Positions 11,291 to 21,641 of a stretch of 64,000 bases of DNA are shown here, piece after piece. Under the pieces are notes generated by a model. The model saw nothing but the letters and a program-made list of their open reading frames with translations. It was not told the DNA's origin and did not search any database. A program made the position numbers and the translations under genes. Where the stretch lies: contig NC_059079.1 of the NCBI RefSeq assembly GCF_020497125.1, positions 6,913,053-6,977,052 on the forward strand. Direction: 5' to 3'. Position 1 is the stretch's first letter, and every line of letters starts with the position of its first letter. Source of the DNA: Mauremys mutica. Lineage: Eukaryota > Chordata > Testudines > Geoemydidae.

Positions 11291-12887
11291 TATTCATGTG
11301 GGAGGAGCCTTAAACCCTCAACCACCCCACTGGGGTTCGAATGGCGCATGGACCTGAGGCAGGCTCTCTGCCCGGGGGTCAGTTGCACCCACTACAGCTG
11401 ACACCGGCCAACGCTCAGAGCTCCTCCTTTCCGTGAGTCCGACGGTCACGCCTAATGCGTGTGACCCTCTCGTGCACAGCTAGTGTCACCTCCCTGCCCC
11501 CGGACGTGTGTGCAGCTGAGCACTTTGAAAAGCCCACCGCCCAGCGCAGGAGAGAGCAGAACGTCAGAGATGCAGCAGCCTTGTGCCGGGGGTGAGTGCC
11601 ACTCCGTCTGACCAAGCTCCAACACACAGGGCCCCTTGGCTCTGGACTGCAGCTTTGCTGCCACCACCCTGGATTTTTCTTGAGCAGCGGCACCCAGTTA
11701 CAGGGGGTGGGGTGTCCCATGAACAAACAGAGACCTGGGAATCAGTCACTTGGGGACTAAAGGAGTGCTGAGTCCTTCTGAAGTGAAAGGCTAACCCGCT
11801 GCATCACTCTCCCTCCCAATCACTGCTGTGCGTCGCGCTGTTATAGCCGCGGGCCCAGCCACGTCGCTAGCTAGTTGCAAATGGCTCTTGACCTGGGCCT
11901 GTTATGATTTTCCTGACAAGAGTGGCGTGCCATGAGCGCTGTGTGTTGACGCTATGATGTCAAGTTTATTACACGGTGATGCAGGCCCCTCTGTCTTTCA
12001 ATCGGGGCCTGATGGGCCATTTGTGGGGCAGACTTTTACAGCGCCAGCCTGCCCGCCGATATTTATTTGCGCAGTGATGTCATTGGCTTGTCAGTGCTAG
12101 CAGCAATGCCTGCTCCCAGCCTGCGCAGCCAGCAAGGCCGAGTACTCTGCTGACCAAGCCCAAAGCTGCAGACGGACGAGCCCAGAAAAACATGCGTCTT
12201 GGAGACAGGTTAAAAACAGAAACTTCCCCAGCCGAGCCGGAAACAAGGCTGAAATATTCAACCGCTGACAGCAGCGGAGCACCCCACAAGTGGTTGCTTG
12301 TGTGGCCGTCACAGGTGACGGTGCGGATAGGAAGAATGGTCCAGTGGTTCGTTTCATCAGGCTAGGATGTAAGAGCCCAAGATTCAATTTCCTGCTTTGC
12401 CTCAGCCTTCTTACATGATCTTGGGCAAGTCCCTGGGGGCTGGCTTCACAAAGGGACTGTAGGCATGGCAAGGCCTAGCTCACAGGTGCCTCTGTCACCC
12501 GGTGGGTGTCGCAGCCCTGAACGAGGCTCCCCAAAGAGTGAATGGGCGTCTCCAATGCTAGCAAGCTCAGCAAGGCATCAGCTAAGCTAGCCAGGCTAGA
12601 AAGGGGCAGGACTTAGCGTCCGGGTTCTCGAAGGTACTGAGGTGCTTAACTCCTATTCATTGGGCCTGTAGGTGCCTGACTGACAGGCTGGAGGGAGGGG
12701 GCCTGTCTCAGCTGTGAACCCACTCCTGGAGGTAGGTCCCTGAAGCACATCAGCCCTTTCTTCAGGAAAGTCCCCTCCTTTTTTGGTCAGGACCTCTACT
12801 GTTAAATTTCAGATTTAAATAGCTGAAACCATGAAATACGTTTTTTTAAAAACCTATGACCATGAAATTGACTATGACTTTGGTTGG
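11291..12887. other. moderately GC-rich sequence, mostly unassigned
   Basis: No gene recognised. At 12310-12440 there is a faint MIR-like core (tgatcttgggcaagtccctg). The block 11885-12110 lacks recognised repeats and mixes AT-rich and GC-rich motifs; it may be conserved regulatory DNA, but this is only an impression. Open frames up to 124 codons overlap one another and show no domain. Confidence 0.35.
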
Positions 12888-13043
12888 GCCATACCAATAG
12901 CCCAGTGGTTAGGGCACTTAGTTAAGATATCCCAGACGTGGGTTCAAGTCCTGGTACTAGATCAGTCAGAAGAAGAATTTGAAAACATAGCTCCTGCATC
13001 CCAGCTGAGTTCCTTAACCTCCAGGCTACTGGGTATTTTGGAG
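12888..13043. repeat. palindromic tRNA-like repeat
   Basis: The left half has tagcccagtggttagggcac and gacgtgggttcaagtcctg, resembling Pol III A and B boxes. The right half, reverse-complemented, gives gcctggaggttaaggaactc and a degenerate ttcaaattc, the same order of motifs. It is thus two tRNA-like halves head to head. Such palindromes occur in turtle and crocodilian DNA as far as I remember. It is not a functional tRNA gene. Confidence 0.55.
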
Positions 13044-13332
13044 ATCTGCCCTCACCCCTGTACAAGGTTGCTTGCTGTCCTCAGAGCAAGGGTACCAGGT
13101 CAGACCCTGCAGCCAAGTGGGGGAGGGGAGTGGCAGTTCATGAATCCCATTGGGGCTTAGACAGGTGGGTGGGCTTGAAGCAGCCTGTCAGCTGTGGGGC
13201 AAGGCCAGGACTCCACTGGCTTTGCACATGCCTACTGAAGGGAAACAGAGGTCCCTCTGGGAACTTTAGGGTTAAGCAGCATCTAACTGGGGCTTCTGAG
13301 AATGTCAGTGATGCCTAAATATTGGCCACAGG

Positions 13333-13871
13333 CAGGGCTGGGGCAAGGATGTTTCGCGCCCTAGGCGAACCTTCCACCTTGTGCCCTCCCCTGATTCCTG
13401 ATCCTCCGCCCATGGCAGCTCCCCTCCACTGCCCTGAGGTGCCCCCCCTGCAGCAGCTCCCCACCCTCCGCCTTGAGGCATCCCCCAGCCCCAGCTCACC
13501 CCGCCTCCTCCCCGAGCATGCCGTGGCTGCTTCATTTCTTCCGCCTCCCCGGCTTGCAGCGCCAATCAGCTTAGGCGCCGCAAGCCTGGGAGGCGGGAGA
13601 AGTGAAGCAGCCACGGCGTGCTGCGAGAGGAGGCGGGGCAGGGGTGAGCTGGGGCGGGGAGTTCCCCTGTGTGCCACCCCTCTCCCCTTACTTGCTGCAG
13701 GCGGCCCTCCCTGCGCTCCCTTGCCCCAGCTCCCTCCGCCTAAATGCCGGAGGCGACCGGGGTGGCTGAAGATCTGGCCGTCGTGGTTGCTGCCGAAAAA
13801 AATGCCCCCCCCTCCAAATCCTAGCGCCCTAGGCAACCACCTATGTTGCCTAAATGGTTGCACCGGCCCTG
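13333..13871. mobile_element. 539-bp GC-rich hAT-type element with internal hairpin
   Basis: The ends are cagggctggggcaagg and, inverted, ggttgcaccggccctg. The flanks gccacagg (13325-13332) and gccacggg (13872-13879) match at 7 of 8, an 8-bp hAT-type duplication. Next to the ends are gcgccctaggcgaac and gcgccctaggcaacc. The centre is a roughly 65-bp inverted repeat (about 13498-13563 against 13574-13640). Frames of 182-196 codons on both strands are composition artefacts. No transposase seen. Confidence 0.85.
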
Positions 13872-13995
13872 GCCACGGGCATCTAAAGAGACAGGCACCT
13901 TGTGACGCTTAGATTCTCTGTGCCTCTCGTTTCCCATCTGTACAATGGGGCTAACTGTATCATAGGGTCATGAGACTAAATGCTCAAGGCCTATG
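13872..13995 (+). repeat. MIR-like SINE fragment flanking the hAT insertion
   Basis: ctctcgtttcccatctgtac followed by aatggggctaactgtatcat is the typical mid-part of MIR-like SINEs. Its position directly beside the hAT target duplication suggests the transposon landed in this older element. Confidence 0.5.
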
Positions 13996-14108
13996 GGGGG
14001 AGTCACATAGGTACTAAAGAGAGACTAGTCACTTTTCTTCTACTGCTGCCATCCTCAGCAATACTCAAGGCCAACATCATCATTGCTGCACCCTTTGCCC
14101 TTCTGGGG

Positions 14109-14168
14109 CCTGATCCAAAGGCAGTGGAAAGAATCCCATTGACTCCAGTGGGCTTTGAATCAGGGCCT
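14109..14168. repeat. short palindrome with cattgactccagtgg core
   Basis: gggcctgatccaaaggcagt and, inverted, ggctttgaatcagggcc surround cccattgactccagtggg. It belongs to the recurrent short-palindrome group of this window. Confidence 0.6.
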
Positions 14169-14826
14169 GGATGCGAATGACACCTAGGAATAGATGCATA
14201 TTCGGGGCTTGTGTTCAGGTTCTTCTCAGCATAAGTGTAACATGCCTCAGGTGGCACCTGACCAGGATTCATCACCAAATTTGGTCCGCTGGTTGGATCA
14301 TTAGCTTCCCTGGCCCAGACCGGTACTGCTGCGGAGTGTGATGTGAACGCTGAGCCATGCCCCACTGTGTTCAGGTTGCCAGAGGTGTCACGTTCCCCCA
14401 TCTTGAGCCCTCACTCAGATGGATCCCTGGACCTGCAGAGCAACCGCCCTGAGTCTAGGGGCAGGAGGGAAGGGGTTCTGTGAAAGTGGCACAGACTCAG
14501 TTGGGCAGGATTCAGCCTATAGCTGGGTGGTAGCAACCCATCGAGCTGTGCCATGACTGATGCAGTATTGTGCCTGTTGACCATCTCTACTGGGTGATTA
14601 TTATTTTTTGATGCAGAGTGTTCCCCCTGGGGAAGCCTTGTGGTGCTCAAGGTGGAAAGAGAATAGAGCCTGTGTCTACATTATCGCCAACCCCCTCATG
14701 TCCATAAAAGGAGATATCTGGGGCAACCATCAGCTGACAGACCTTAACATGGCATCAATGGCAGGCAATGGCTGTGTGATGGGTATTGAAACCCTAGAGG
14801 TGGAAAGGAGGCATGAGGGAATCTGT

Positions 14827-15110
14827 ACGTAAGAACAGCCCTACTGGGGAAGACCAATGGTCCATCTAGCCCAGTACCCTGTCTTCTGACGGTGGCCAGT
14901 GTCAGATCCTTCCGAGGGAATGAACAGAACAGGGCAATTTTGAGTGCTCCATGGGCCAGTCCCAGTTTCTGGCAGTTGCAGGTTTAGGGACACCTGGAGC
15001 ACGGGGTTGCACCCCTGACCATCTTGGCTAATAGCCATTGATGGACCTACGCTCCAGGAACTTATCTAAATTCCTTTATAGACCCGGTTATACCTTTAAA
15101 ATCTGTATTT
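14827..15110 (-). mobile_element. CR1-like LINE 3' end
   Basis: The plus strand shows gtaagaacagccctactggg, then ggtccatctagcccagtacc, gtcttctgacggtggccagt and taatagccattgatggacct. The same ordered string occurs at 45.8 kb and, inverted, at 50.0-50.2 kb. It is the 3' untranslated region of a CR1 subfamily, inserted antisense and 5'-truncated. Confidence 0.8.
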
Positions 15111-15842
15111 TTAAAATCCGTACAAGTGGCATTTGGGAGGTGACAGGAGCTATGTGACTCTCACTGTGTGGGGCACCAACCTCATTGTGATGTGAAGTCA
15201 TGCGATGAAATGACTGAGGAAGTGTCGCTGAGATCTCCACCCCGCCAATCCCCCTACCAGATTTTCAGCCCCAGTCTGCTTCCCACACACAAAATCTCTG
15301 TTCAACCCGCTGCTGTAGCTCTGTTCTGGGATCCCAGCTTTCGTTTTTCCAAGGGTTTACAAGGGGACCTGTGAGAATCGGAAGGATGGAAGACAACGTG
15401 ATTTCGCCATCTAGTGCTCAAAGTAATTATTACAGGCAGCTGGAATTTTACTAAAGGGCTCAATAAACAAGTTGGCCGGATCAAAGTCTTCATTATATAG
15501 ACAACCTCTTTGCTGTGCTCAGCATTAACATGCAGAAATATCAGGTAATACCATTGGACTTACAGTGTCACAAACTTCTTGCTGCCAAATTTTTCAGGCT
15601 CCAATTTGAACCCATTTGGAAGTCACCACTAAATGCTGCTCCAAGACTTCCCTGAGAGGGTCCAGGTTTCTGACCCTTGTAGCAATACAGGTAGTATAGA
15701 GGTTTGATAGATCCTGAATTTTGCCTCAGCTCAGAGACATTTTTTGCATCAATAGGTGAGACATGAACTTCATTAAAGAGACTATCAGACCTAACAATTG
15801 GAGGAGGTTTTGTTTGCTATGACCATGTGAACTCTGCTTGCT
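15111..15842. other. unassigned non-coding sequence
   Basis: No recognised gene or repeat in about 0.7 kb. Confidence 0.4.
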
Positions 15843-15850
15843 GTCTACAT

Positions 15851-15973
15851 TAGGGTTGCCAATTTTGGTTAGATGTATTCCTGGAGGTTTCATCACATGA
15901 CATAATCTTTAATTAAAGATTGATCTTTAATTCCTGGAGATTCCACGACAATCCTGGAGGGTTGGCAACACTA
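15851..15973. mobile_element. hAT-type MITE, tagggttgccaa termini
   Basis: The 123-bp element begins tagggttgccaattttgg and ends gggttggcaacacta, an inverted pair. Within it, attcctggaggtttcatcac and aattcctggagattccacga are partial repeats around a ctttaattaaag palindrome. The flanks gtctacat (15843-15850) and gtctaggt (15974-15981) match at 6 of 8 with central TA. Complete and non-coding. Confidence 0.8.
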
Positions 15974-15981
15974 GTCTAGGT

Positions 15982-16964
15982 AGATGACCTCATCAGTGCT
16001 TTCCACAGTGCTTGGTCCCATCTGCATGGAGGTTCTGATGGCCCAGCTCCAAGGTTATGGACCTTGGTCTTCTGCCATGAGACATTCAATCCCATAGTGT
16101 GAGTGATGTCTTGGAAACAAAGGTCTGAAATTCTCTGGCATCTTCACGGGCAAAGCAGAGGCGTCAGTGAACACTTCCTGACCAACTTTGATCCCCATGT
16201 GTCACGTGACAAATCCTAATATCCAGTCGCTGGCGCAACAGACTGCGGGGCAAGAAGACATCCCACATACCGGAGGACATGTAGGACCACAGCAAAAGCA
16301 CGTCCACTTTTGCACACATGATAGCGTGACGCTCATGAGCTAGATTTAGCAGACCATCTGGAACACCGAGTCCTTGCAATGTGAGCCAAAGTTCTGCTGA
16401 ATAAAAAGCTTGGAAGGTAAATTGCAAATAGCATCTTGGCTCTCTGTAAACAAGGTTTTGTTAAAACATTTTTTTTAACTCAGTCAGAAAGGTATTTAAA
16501 TCAGAAACAATGGCAGCACCCGTTAAGCTAACAATAAACAATGCACTGTGCACAGCTAGGTATAAAGGGAGTGGGGAGCCGAAGCACAAAGTGATGGTGG
16601 CTCAAGCTTCCTGTTTTATCCAATAAAGGCTGAATATGAATAAAATAAACAGGTGTTAGGGGGCCATTTAAGAGCGGAAGCCAAGCCACAAAAGGTGAGA
16701 TATGCATATAAACGCGCGCGCGAGAGAGAGTGCGATGGGATCTAACGCGGAACTGGCACTCCTCCCAAATACATGGCAGCCCAGTTCACTATAGAGAGGG
16801 TACAGCTGGGAAAGAAACACTTATCTGGGAGGGTTTCTAACATCGTTCGAAATGTGGCAACATGATGCCGGGACTCAGAAACCGGTAACCCATATTCTAT
16901 TGTTAGCTGCTTTCCTGAGTTCCTGCAAGACACTGGAGTGCACATGCCCCATTTTTATTAATTA
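15982..16964. other. unassigned non-coding sequence
   Basis: No gene recognised. It includes aacaataaacaatgcactg near 16530 and a short cg/ga simple repeat (about 16714-16729). The frames present (87 codons at most) show no family. Confidence 0.35.
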
Positions 16965-17095
16965 TTATTATTTTCATTGTGGTAGCAGCATCTAAGCCCC
17001 CCAGTCATGGCCCAGGACCCTGCTGCGCTAGGCACTGTACAACCGTAGACCATAAAGACAGTCCCTGCCCCAAAGAGCTTATAGTCTAAGTAATC
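16965..17095 (+). repeat. MIR-like/core-type SINE
   Basis: It contains ccccagtcatggcccaggac, gcgctaggcactgtacaacc and gacagtccctgccccaaaga, the string also present at 24.6, 30.1 and 41.1 kb. It is an ancient dispersed element, non-coding here. Confidence 0.6.
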
Positions 17096-17539
17096 GTATG
17101 ATCTAACCTATTTTTAGGTCCTGCTGTCCTTCTGTAAAAGGTTTTGAGATTCTCCGGTAAAAGGTTCTGGAGACTATGAGTGCCAAGTGGTGTTTTTAAT
17201 ACCCAAATATTGTAAGACACCTTTTAAACAGGTCACCATGGCACTTTCCCATATTTAGCACCTGATCGCTGAGGGCAGAGGTTATCTCCAAGGTCATGTG
17301 ACATGCCCACAGACATAAGGCATTCCTGAGTCTTGTAAACATTTAGTCTTACATGCAGACGGGAGGCTAGAGAGATAAGGGTCTCTGAGACCTGTTCCAT
17401 TGAGAGTATGCTATGCACCAATACCCCGTTCAGCTGCTACAGTGCTAAGAATATTCTATCCTATGTAGTGAGATCCACTTTTATCATAAGCTATTTTACA
17501 AACTGATACTCTGTGTTACGGGCGCACGTTTCATCCACA

Positions 17540-17700
17540 GATCACAGGGTGTGTACCCAAATGGATAAGCATTGTCACCCTGCAAAGAAGGGGGTGGAAG
17601 AAGCACAGAGAGGATAAGTGAGTTGGCCAAGGTCAACGAGTGAGTCAGGTGCAGCACCCAGGGTGCCTGACCTCCAGCCCCCACAGTCAATCCACCAGCC
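17540..17700 (+). repeat. MIR-like SINE tail
   Basis: gcacagagaggataagtgag and ttggccaaggtcaacgagtg are the usual tail words of MIR-like SINEs, followed by a cctgacctccagccc end. Diverged and non-coding. Confidence 0.45.
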
Positions 17701-17987
17701 CGGCCACAGCTTGCAAACAAGGAATCAATCCAGTCAGCACTTTAATGCGACTCCGTCTGGGGCTGAGCTTGGCAGCTGTCTAATAGCACTCAGCAACCGC
17801 ATACAACAGCGCAGGATGTTGTGGGAACGTCTGTGCAGCCCGAGGCAGCGAGCCGCCCAGCCCGGTCGCCAGCTGTGAGTTTGCGGGGCTCATGCTACCT
17901 TTCTAAAACTCGCTATATAGACGATGGTAGAATTTGGCCAGGACACTAGAGGCAGCATCAGGCCAGGTTGCACTGGGACATCTAAGG
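17701..17987. other. unassigned
   Basis: No recognised gene or repeat. Confidence 0.3.
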
Positions 17988-18089
17988 CAATATTGCTCAA
18001 TGACCGGTCCGTGGACTGGCACTGGTCCCTGACATGATTTAGGGAGGCAGCAAGCTGGTCCCTGGTATCAAAAAGGTTGAGAAACACTG
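17988..18089. mobile_element. 102-bp hAT-type MITE, degenerate cagtgtttctcaa termini
   Basis: The right end ttgagaaacactg matches, inverted, a degenerate left end caatattgctcaa (10 of 13). The flanks atctaagg (17980-17987) and ccctaggg (18090-18097) match at 5 of 8 and both have a central TA. The interior pairs ggtccgtggactggcactgg with ctggtccctggtatc-like sequence. Non-autonomous. Confidence 0.6.
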
Positions 18090-18097
18090 CCCTAGGG

Positions 18098-19253
18098 AAA
18101 CCCAGAGTGCTGTAAATGACAGGGCTGGTAATGCCACAAAGGGCACCCTTCCCCTTGCTTCAGTAATGGACCAGTATCTCAACACTGTCCTCTTTCAAAT
18201 GAGCCACAGATCTGGAGGCAAGAAAGAAACGGTGGTATTCCTGGCCAGATGTAGGACAATAGCCGTGGGGTGAAATCCCGGCCTTATTGAAGCCTCTGGT
18301 AAAACTCCCATGGACTTCAGACAACCGAGAGTTCTCCCCTTGTGTGTGAGCCAGAGCTCTATTAAGAGTAATTGCGGTTTGCCTTCATCAATGCCCTCTG
18401 TGGTTCCCACTGTTTGCAAATTACGCTGGAGTTATTTCAGGGTACCTGGTAAACTAAATTCAGTGGAGGCTTTACGCAGCACAGAGCCTATTCAAGCCAA
18501 AGTTCAATGTAATGGAAAGCTGTGCTAAGTTCCATCCACAGAGGAATTCGGTCCCTGCCTAATTTGGCTGCATTTCAAGGGGTACTTGTGTGCAGAAGGG
18601 ACGGGCCTAATCGCTGAACAAAGAAACAAGCAACATGTAAGGCCTCTTTTACAGGCCAAACGGATGTTTCCCTAGGCTCATAAAATACACAGTTTAAGTA
18701 GTAGCTATAATTCTAAGGCCGGTCTTACACCTGCAATGACCTTGTAAATGGAACTGGAATACACGGTACTAAGGCACCTTGTAAAAAAGAAAGATCACCA
18801 CGAGCTTGACACTGTTTTATTGAATGGCTTTATAAGTTATGTGGACAATGAAACCTGCCATCAAATTCACCTAAGGTGCTGATCACAGATGGAACATTCA
18901 GCAACACCCAGCAAAGCGAATTGCAAGCGGTTTGTCAAGGAGCTGTGGGTGTGATTCTGTTACTGGGCAAATCAGAGGCAAAACAGCTCTGTCAATGGGC
19001 ACAGGACCCTGTGTTTGCCGTTGGAATGTCTCAAACAGGGGCAGAGCCAGGTTTTAACAACCAGGGAGGCGAGGGGTCCTTGGTGGCACCTCCCTATTCA
19101 CCGGGTGCACTCGTCCCCCGCCTCGTCCCACCGAGGGGAATCCATTGCCTGCAGCAGCAGCATTCGCCCTGCCCTAATCCCGGCCCCGAGGCCAAGGGGA
19201 TGTCCTGGCCGAAGGGGCTGTAGCGTGAGCCTGCCCCACATGCATCAAGCAGT
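18098..19253. other. mostly unassigned; short palindrome near 18270
   Basis: 18266-18320 holds ggtgaaatcccggccttatt and ctcccatggacttcag, a half of the recurrent short palindromes. From about 19033 the sequence turns GC-rich (caggggcagagccagg), possibly the left end of another transposon whose right end I could not find. No gene. Confidence 0.35.
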
Positions 19254-19261
19254 GGCGCCTC

Positions 19262-19505
19262 CAGGGCCGGCTCCAGCTGTTTTGCTGCCCCAAGCGGCGA
19301 AGGAAAAAAAAGCCGTGATCGGCGACACTTCGGCGGCTGCTCTCCCATGCCGCTTCTTCGGCGGCAATTCGGTGGCCGGTCCGTCCCGCCGAGACGGACC
19401 GAGGGACCTGCCGTCAAATTGCCGCCAAAGACCTGGACGTGCCGCCCCCTTCCATGGGCCTCCCTAAGCAGCAGCTTGCTGCGCTGGTGCCTGGAGCCGG
19501 CCCTG
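19262..19505. mobile_element. 244-bp hAT-type MITE, cagggccggctccag termini
   Basis: It begins cagggccggctccag and ends ctggagccggccctg, exact inverted terminal repeats. The flanks ggcgcctc (19254-19261) and ggtgcctc (19506-19513) match at 7 of 8. The interior has facing ttcggcggc / gccgccaaag motifs. It lies inside GC-rich sequence that yields long spurious frames (150-187 codons) on both strands. Confidence 0.88.
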
Positions 19506-19758
19506 GGTGCCTCCTTCCCATGAGGGTGGGCCCAGCTCCCCTCTCTGGATGTTATGACCTGGAGCATAGGATAGCAGCACCATTCAGGTTTGGCCTGGCA
19601 GAGGGGGCAGCTGGGCCAAATCGGAGTGAGGAGCAGTGCAGGAGCTTGTGGTGCCATGCGGTTCCTTGTGCTATGTCACAATGCCCAGAGCAGGGAGCCA
19701 GCACTGTGGGACAGGAGCCACCACTGCAGTAAGTGAGGGGTGAGCTTGTTCTCTAGAA

Positions 19759-20611
19759 TAGAGGTTCTCAAACTGTGGTCCGTGGACCACCAGTGGTCCA
19801 CGAGCTCCATTCAGGTGGTCCGTGGATAGTTCCCTCTAAGGTGCGCACCTGGGCAACTGCACATGAGAGAATTAAGGGCTACCCATCTAATTAGTGGAGC
19901 CGCGCAGGCATGGGTCTATTAATTAGGTGCCTGGCCCCAGAGAAGACACACATGTAAGGTGAGGTGGTGGCCTTGGGGGGAATAGGTGGAAGGGGGCAGT
20001 GGCGTGAGAAGAGGAGGTGGGGGGAATTTGGGATGTGCAGGGCTGCGGTGGCCAGAGAAAGAGGCAACTTTCCCCAGGTCCAGGCCTGCAGCTATGGGGG
20101 GAGAGATGGCCCTCCTTCCCAGCCCCAGCTTGGGGGCTGCTGTGGTGGGGGAGAAACCCCCCTCCTTCCCAGCCCCAGCTCGGGGGCTGCTGTGGTGGGG
20201 GAGAAACCCCCCCTCCTTCCCAGCCCCAGCTCGGGGGCTGCTGTGGTGGGGGAGAAACCCCCCCTCCTTCCCAGCCCCAGCTCGGGGGCTGCTGTGGTGG
20301 GGGAGAAACCCCCCCTCCTTCCCAGCCCCAGCTCGGGGGCTGCTGTGGCAGGGGAGAGAGGGCACATCCATTGCATTAGAAAGGTAAGACTACTGATATT
20401 CATATATGAGCGGTGGGCTTTTATTTGTAGAACAAAAAAACCCGTTAATTATTATTAAGGTGGTTTTTTTTCAATATAGTTCTTTTATCCAAAGTGCTTT
20501 ACAATAGTTAGCTAACGGTACAAGCAACATTTGGAAGGATCATTAAGTGGTCCGCCGAGACCCTCAGCAATTTTCAAGTGGTCTGCAAAAAAAAAGGTTT
20601 GAGAACCAAAG
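19759..20611. mobile_element. 853-bp hAT-type element carrying a minisatellite
   Basis: The left end tagaggttctcaaac pairs with the right end gtttgagaaccaaag (10 bp exact, plus a degenerate CAGTG/CACTG edge). The flanks ctctagaa (19751-19758) and ctctagca (20612-20619) match at 6 of 8 with central TA. Next to the ends, ggtccgtggaccaccagtgg and aagtggtccgccgagaccct are related. Another repeat (tccctctaaggtgcgcacct) begins at 19831, and a tandem array fills 20111-20360. Confidence 0.75.
20111..20360. repeat. minisatellite, five units of 50-51 bp
   Basis: Units start with cctccttcccagccccagct at 20111, 20161, 20212, 20263 and 20314, and continue cgggggctgctgtggtgggg. The first spacing is 50 bp, the next three 51 bp, owing to one extra C in a C run. 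Because 51 is divisible by three, all frames stay open, which explains the overlapping repetitive 100-164 codon frames on both strands. Units are almost identical, so expansion is recent. Confidence 0.95.
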
Positions 20612-20619
20612 CTCTAGCA

Positions 20620-21000
20620 CCATATGAAAAGGCACCATTCATACAGCTAAAGGCCACTAGGGGGCAGTCGCCCCCCTTACCCCTCTATTCACTCCACAGC
20701 TGGTCTGGAATCTATGAGGCTGAAATGTGCTTAGAGAAAGGCAGATGGGCCAAATGTATCTTAGAGCTATTTATACTGGTATAAATCAGGTGTATTTCCC
20801 CTTCTACGGTTCCACTTTCTCTCTGCTCCTCCCTCCCTGCCCGTTAGGGGACAGGTTGCCAGAGCAGGGAATGTAATTCTGCTTAACACTTCCTTTGCTC
20901 ACACCTGCCTAAAGGCTTGCCACAATCTGTCCTGTAACAATGACTCTATCATTTAGATTGTAGTAGTACTTATAGCCTTGGTGAGGTCAGGGTCTAGTGC
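20620..21000. other. unassigned
   Basis: No recognised gene or repeat family. Confidence 0.35.
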
Positions 21001-21360
21001 TATGTGAAGATGGTCCAAATTTTTGCATCAATTTTTAAAAATGATTTTTGATCAAAAATAGCCTGTCAACGGAACAGATGTTTGGGCAAGAAAAACGTCA
21101 GTTTTTTGTCAACATGCTTTGTTTTTGTAAAAAGGTTGAAAGAGGTGAAACAAAACAAAAAACAACCCCCCCACCCCAAAAAACCCAACCCACTTCACTT
21201 GACTCCCTCCTGCTCCCTTCCCCACCCACTGAAATAAAGTGGGATTTTTTTCCCCCTCCAACAAAAACTTCTAGCAATGGTGTTTGAAAATTTTCACTGA
21301 CAATTTTTTGAAATGAGAAAAAAAAATTCTTTCTAATACTTTTGTGAAATGGACTCACCT
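21001..21360. repeat. AT-rich short element (aatttttt type)
   Basis: gtccaaatttttgcatcaat near the left and acttttgtgaaatggactca near the right enclose A/T-run sequence similar in style to the elements at 0.3, 32.2 and 36.4 kb. The ends are decayed so membership is tentative. Confidence 0.4.
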
Positions 21361-21414
21361 TGTTTCACCCAGTTTAAACACTGTACAAGCAAATTGTAAT
21401 TGCCAGTCCCCTGT

Positions 21415-21530
21415 TCCCATGCATCTGATAAAGTGGGTTCTAGCCCACGAAAGCTTATGCCCAAATAAATTTGTTAGTCTCTACAGTGCCACAAGGACTC
21501 CTCGTTGTTTTTGTTCTCAGAGAGGTTATG
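21415..21530 (+). mobile_element. retroelement terminal fragment (Penelope-like?) with hammerhead-like fold
   Basis: gcatctgataaagtgggttc, tagcccacgaaagcttatgc and aaataaatttgttagtctct form the same ordered terminus as at 29.35 kb. A CTGATAA-hairpin-GAAA arrangement sits at 21425-21462. The linkage to Penelope-like elements is inferred from that fold and from the shared acacggct(g/a)c end of the 29.4-kb copy and the 51-kb copies. Confidence 0.6.
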
Positions 21531-21641
21531 ATCTAAACAACAAGACAATACAGATGGCTGGGACAGCAGGCACGCCCAGGGCTGGGGGGACTTTGGCACT
21601 GTCTAGCTGCACTTGCAGTTCATAGCCAGTCATGAGCAGTT

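Noticed and set aside
13315..13912. Overlapping 182- and 196-codon frames on opposite strands.
   Set aside because: They coincide with a complete 539-bp hAT-type element having a 7/8 target duplication and an internal hairpin.
19094..19657. 187-codon minus-strand frame.
   Set aside because: It spans a 244-bp MITE with exact inverted ends; the similarity-free sequence is compositionally stop-poor.
19964..20458. Repetitive proteins of 100-164 codons in several frames, resembling a secreted repeat protein.
   Set aside because: They arise from a 51-bp tandem repeat, whose length is divisible by three so that all frames remain open. The array lies inside a transposon.
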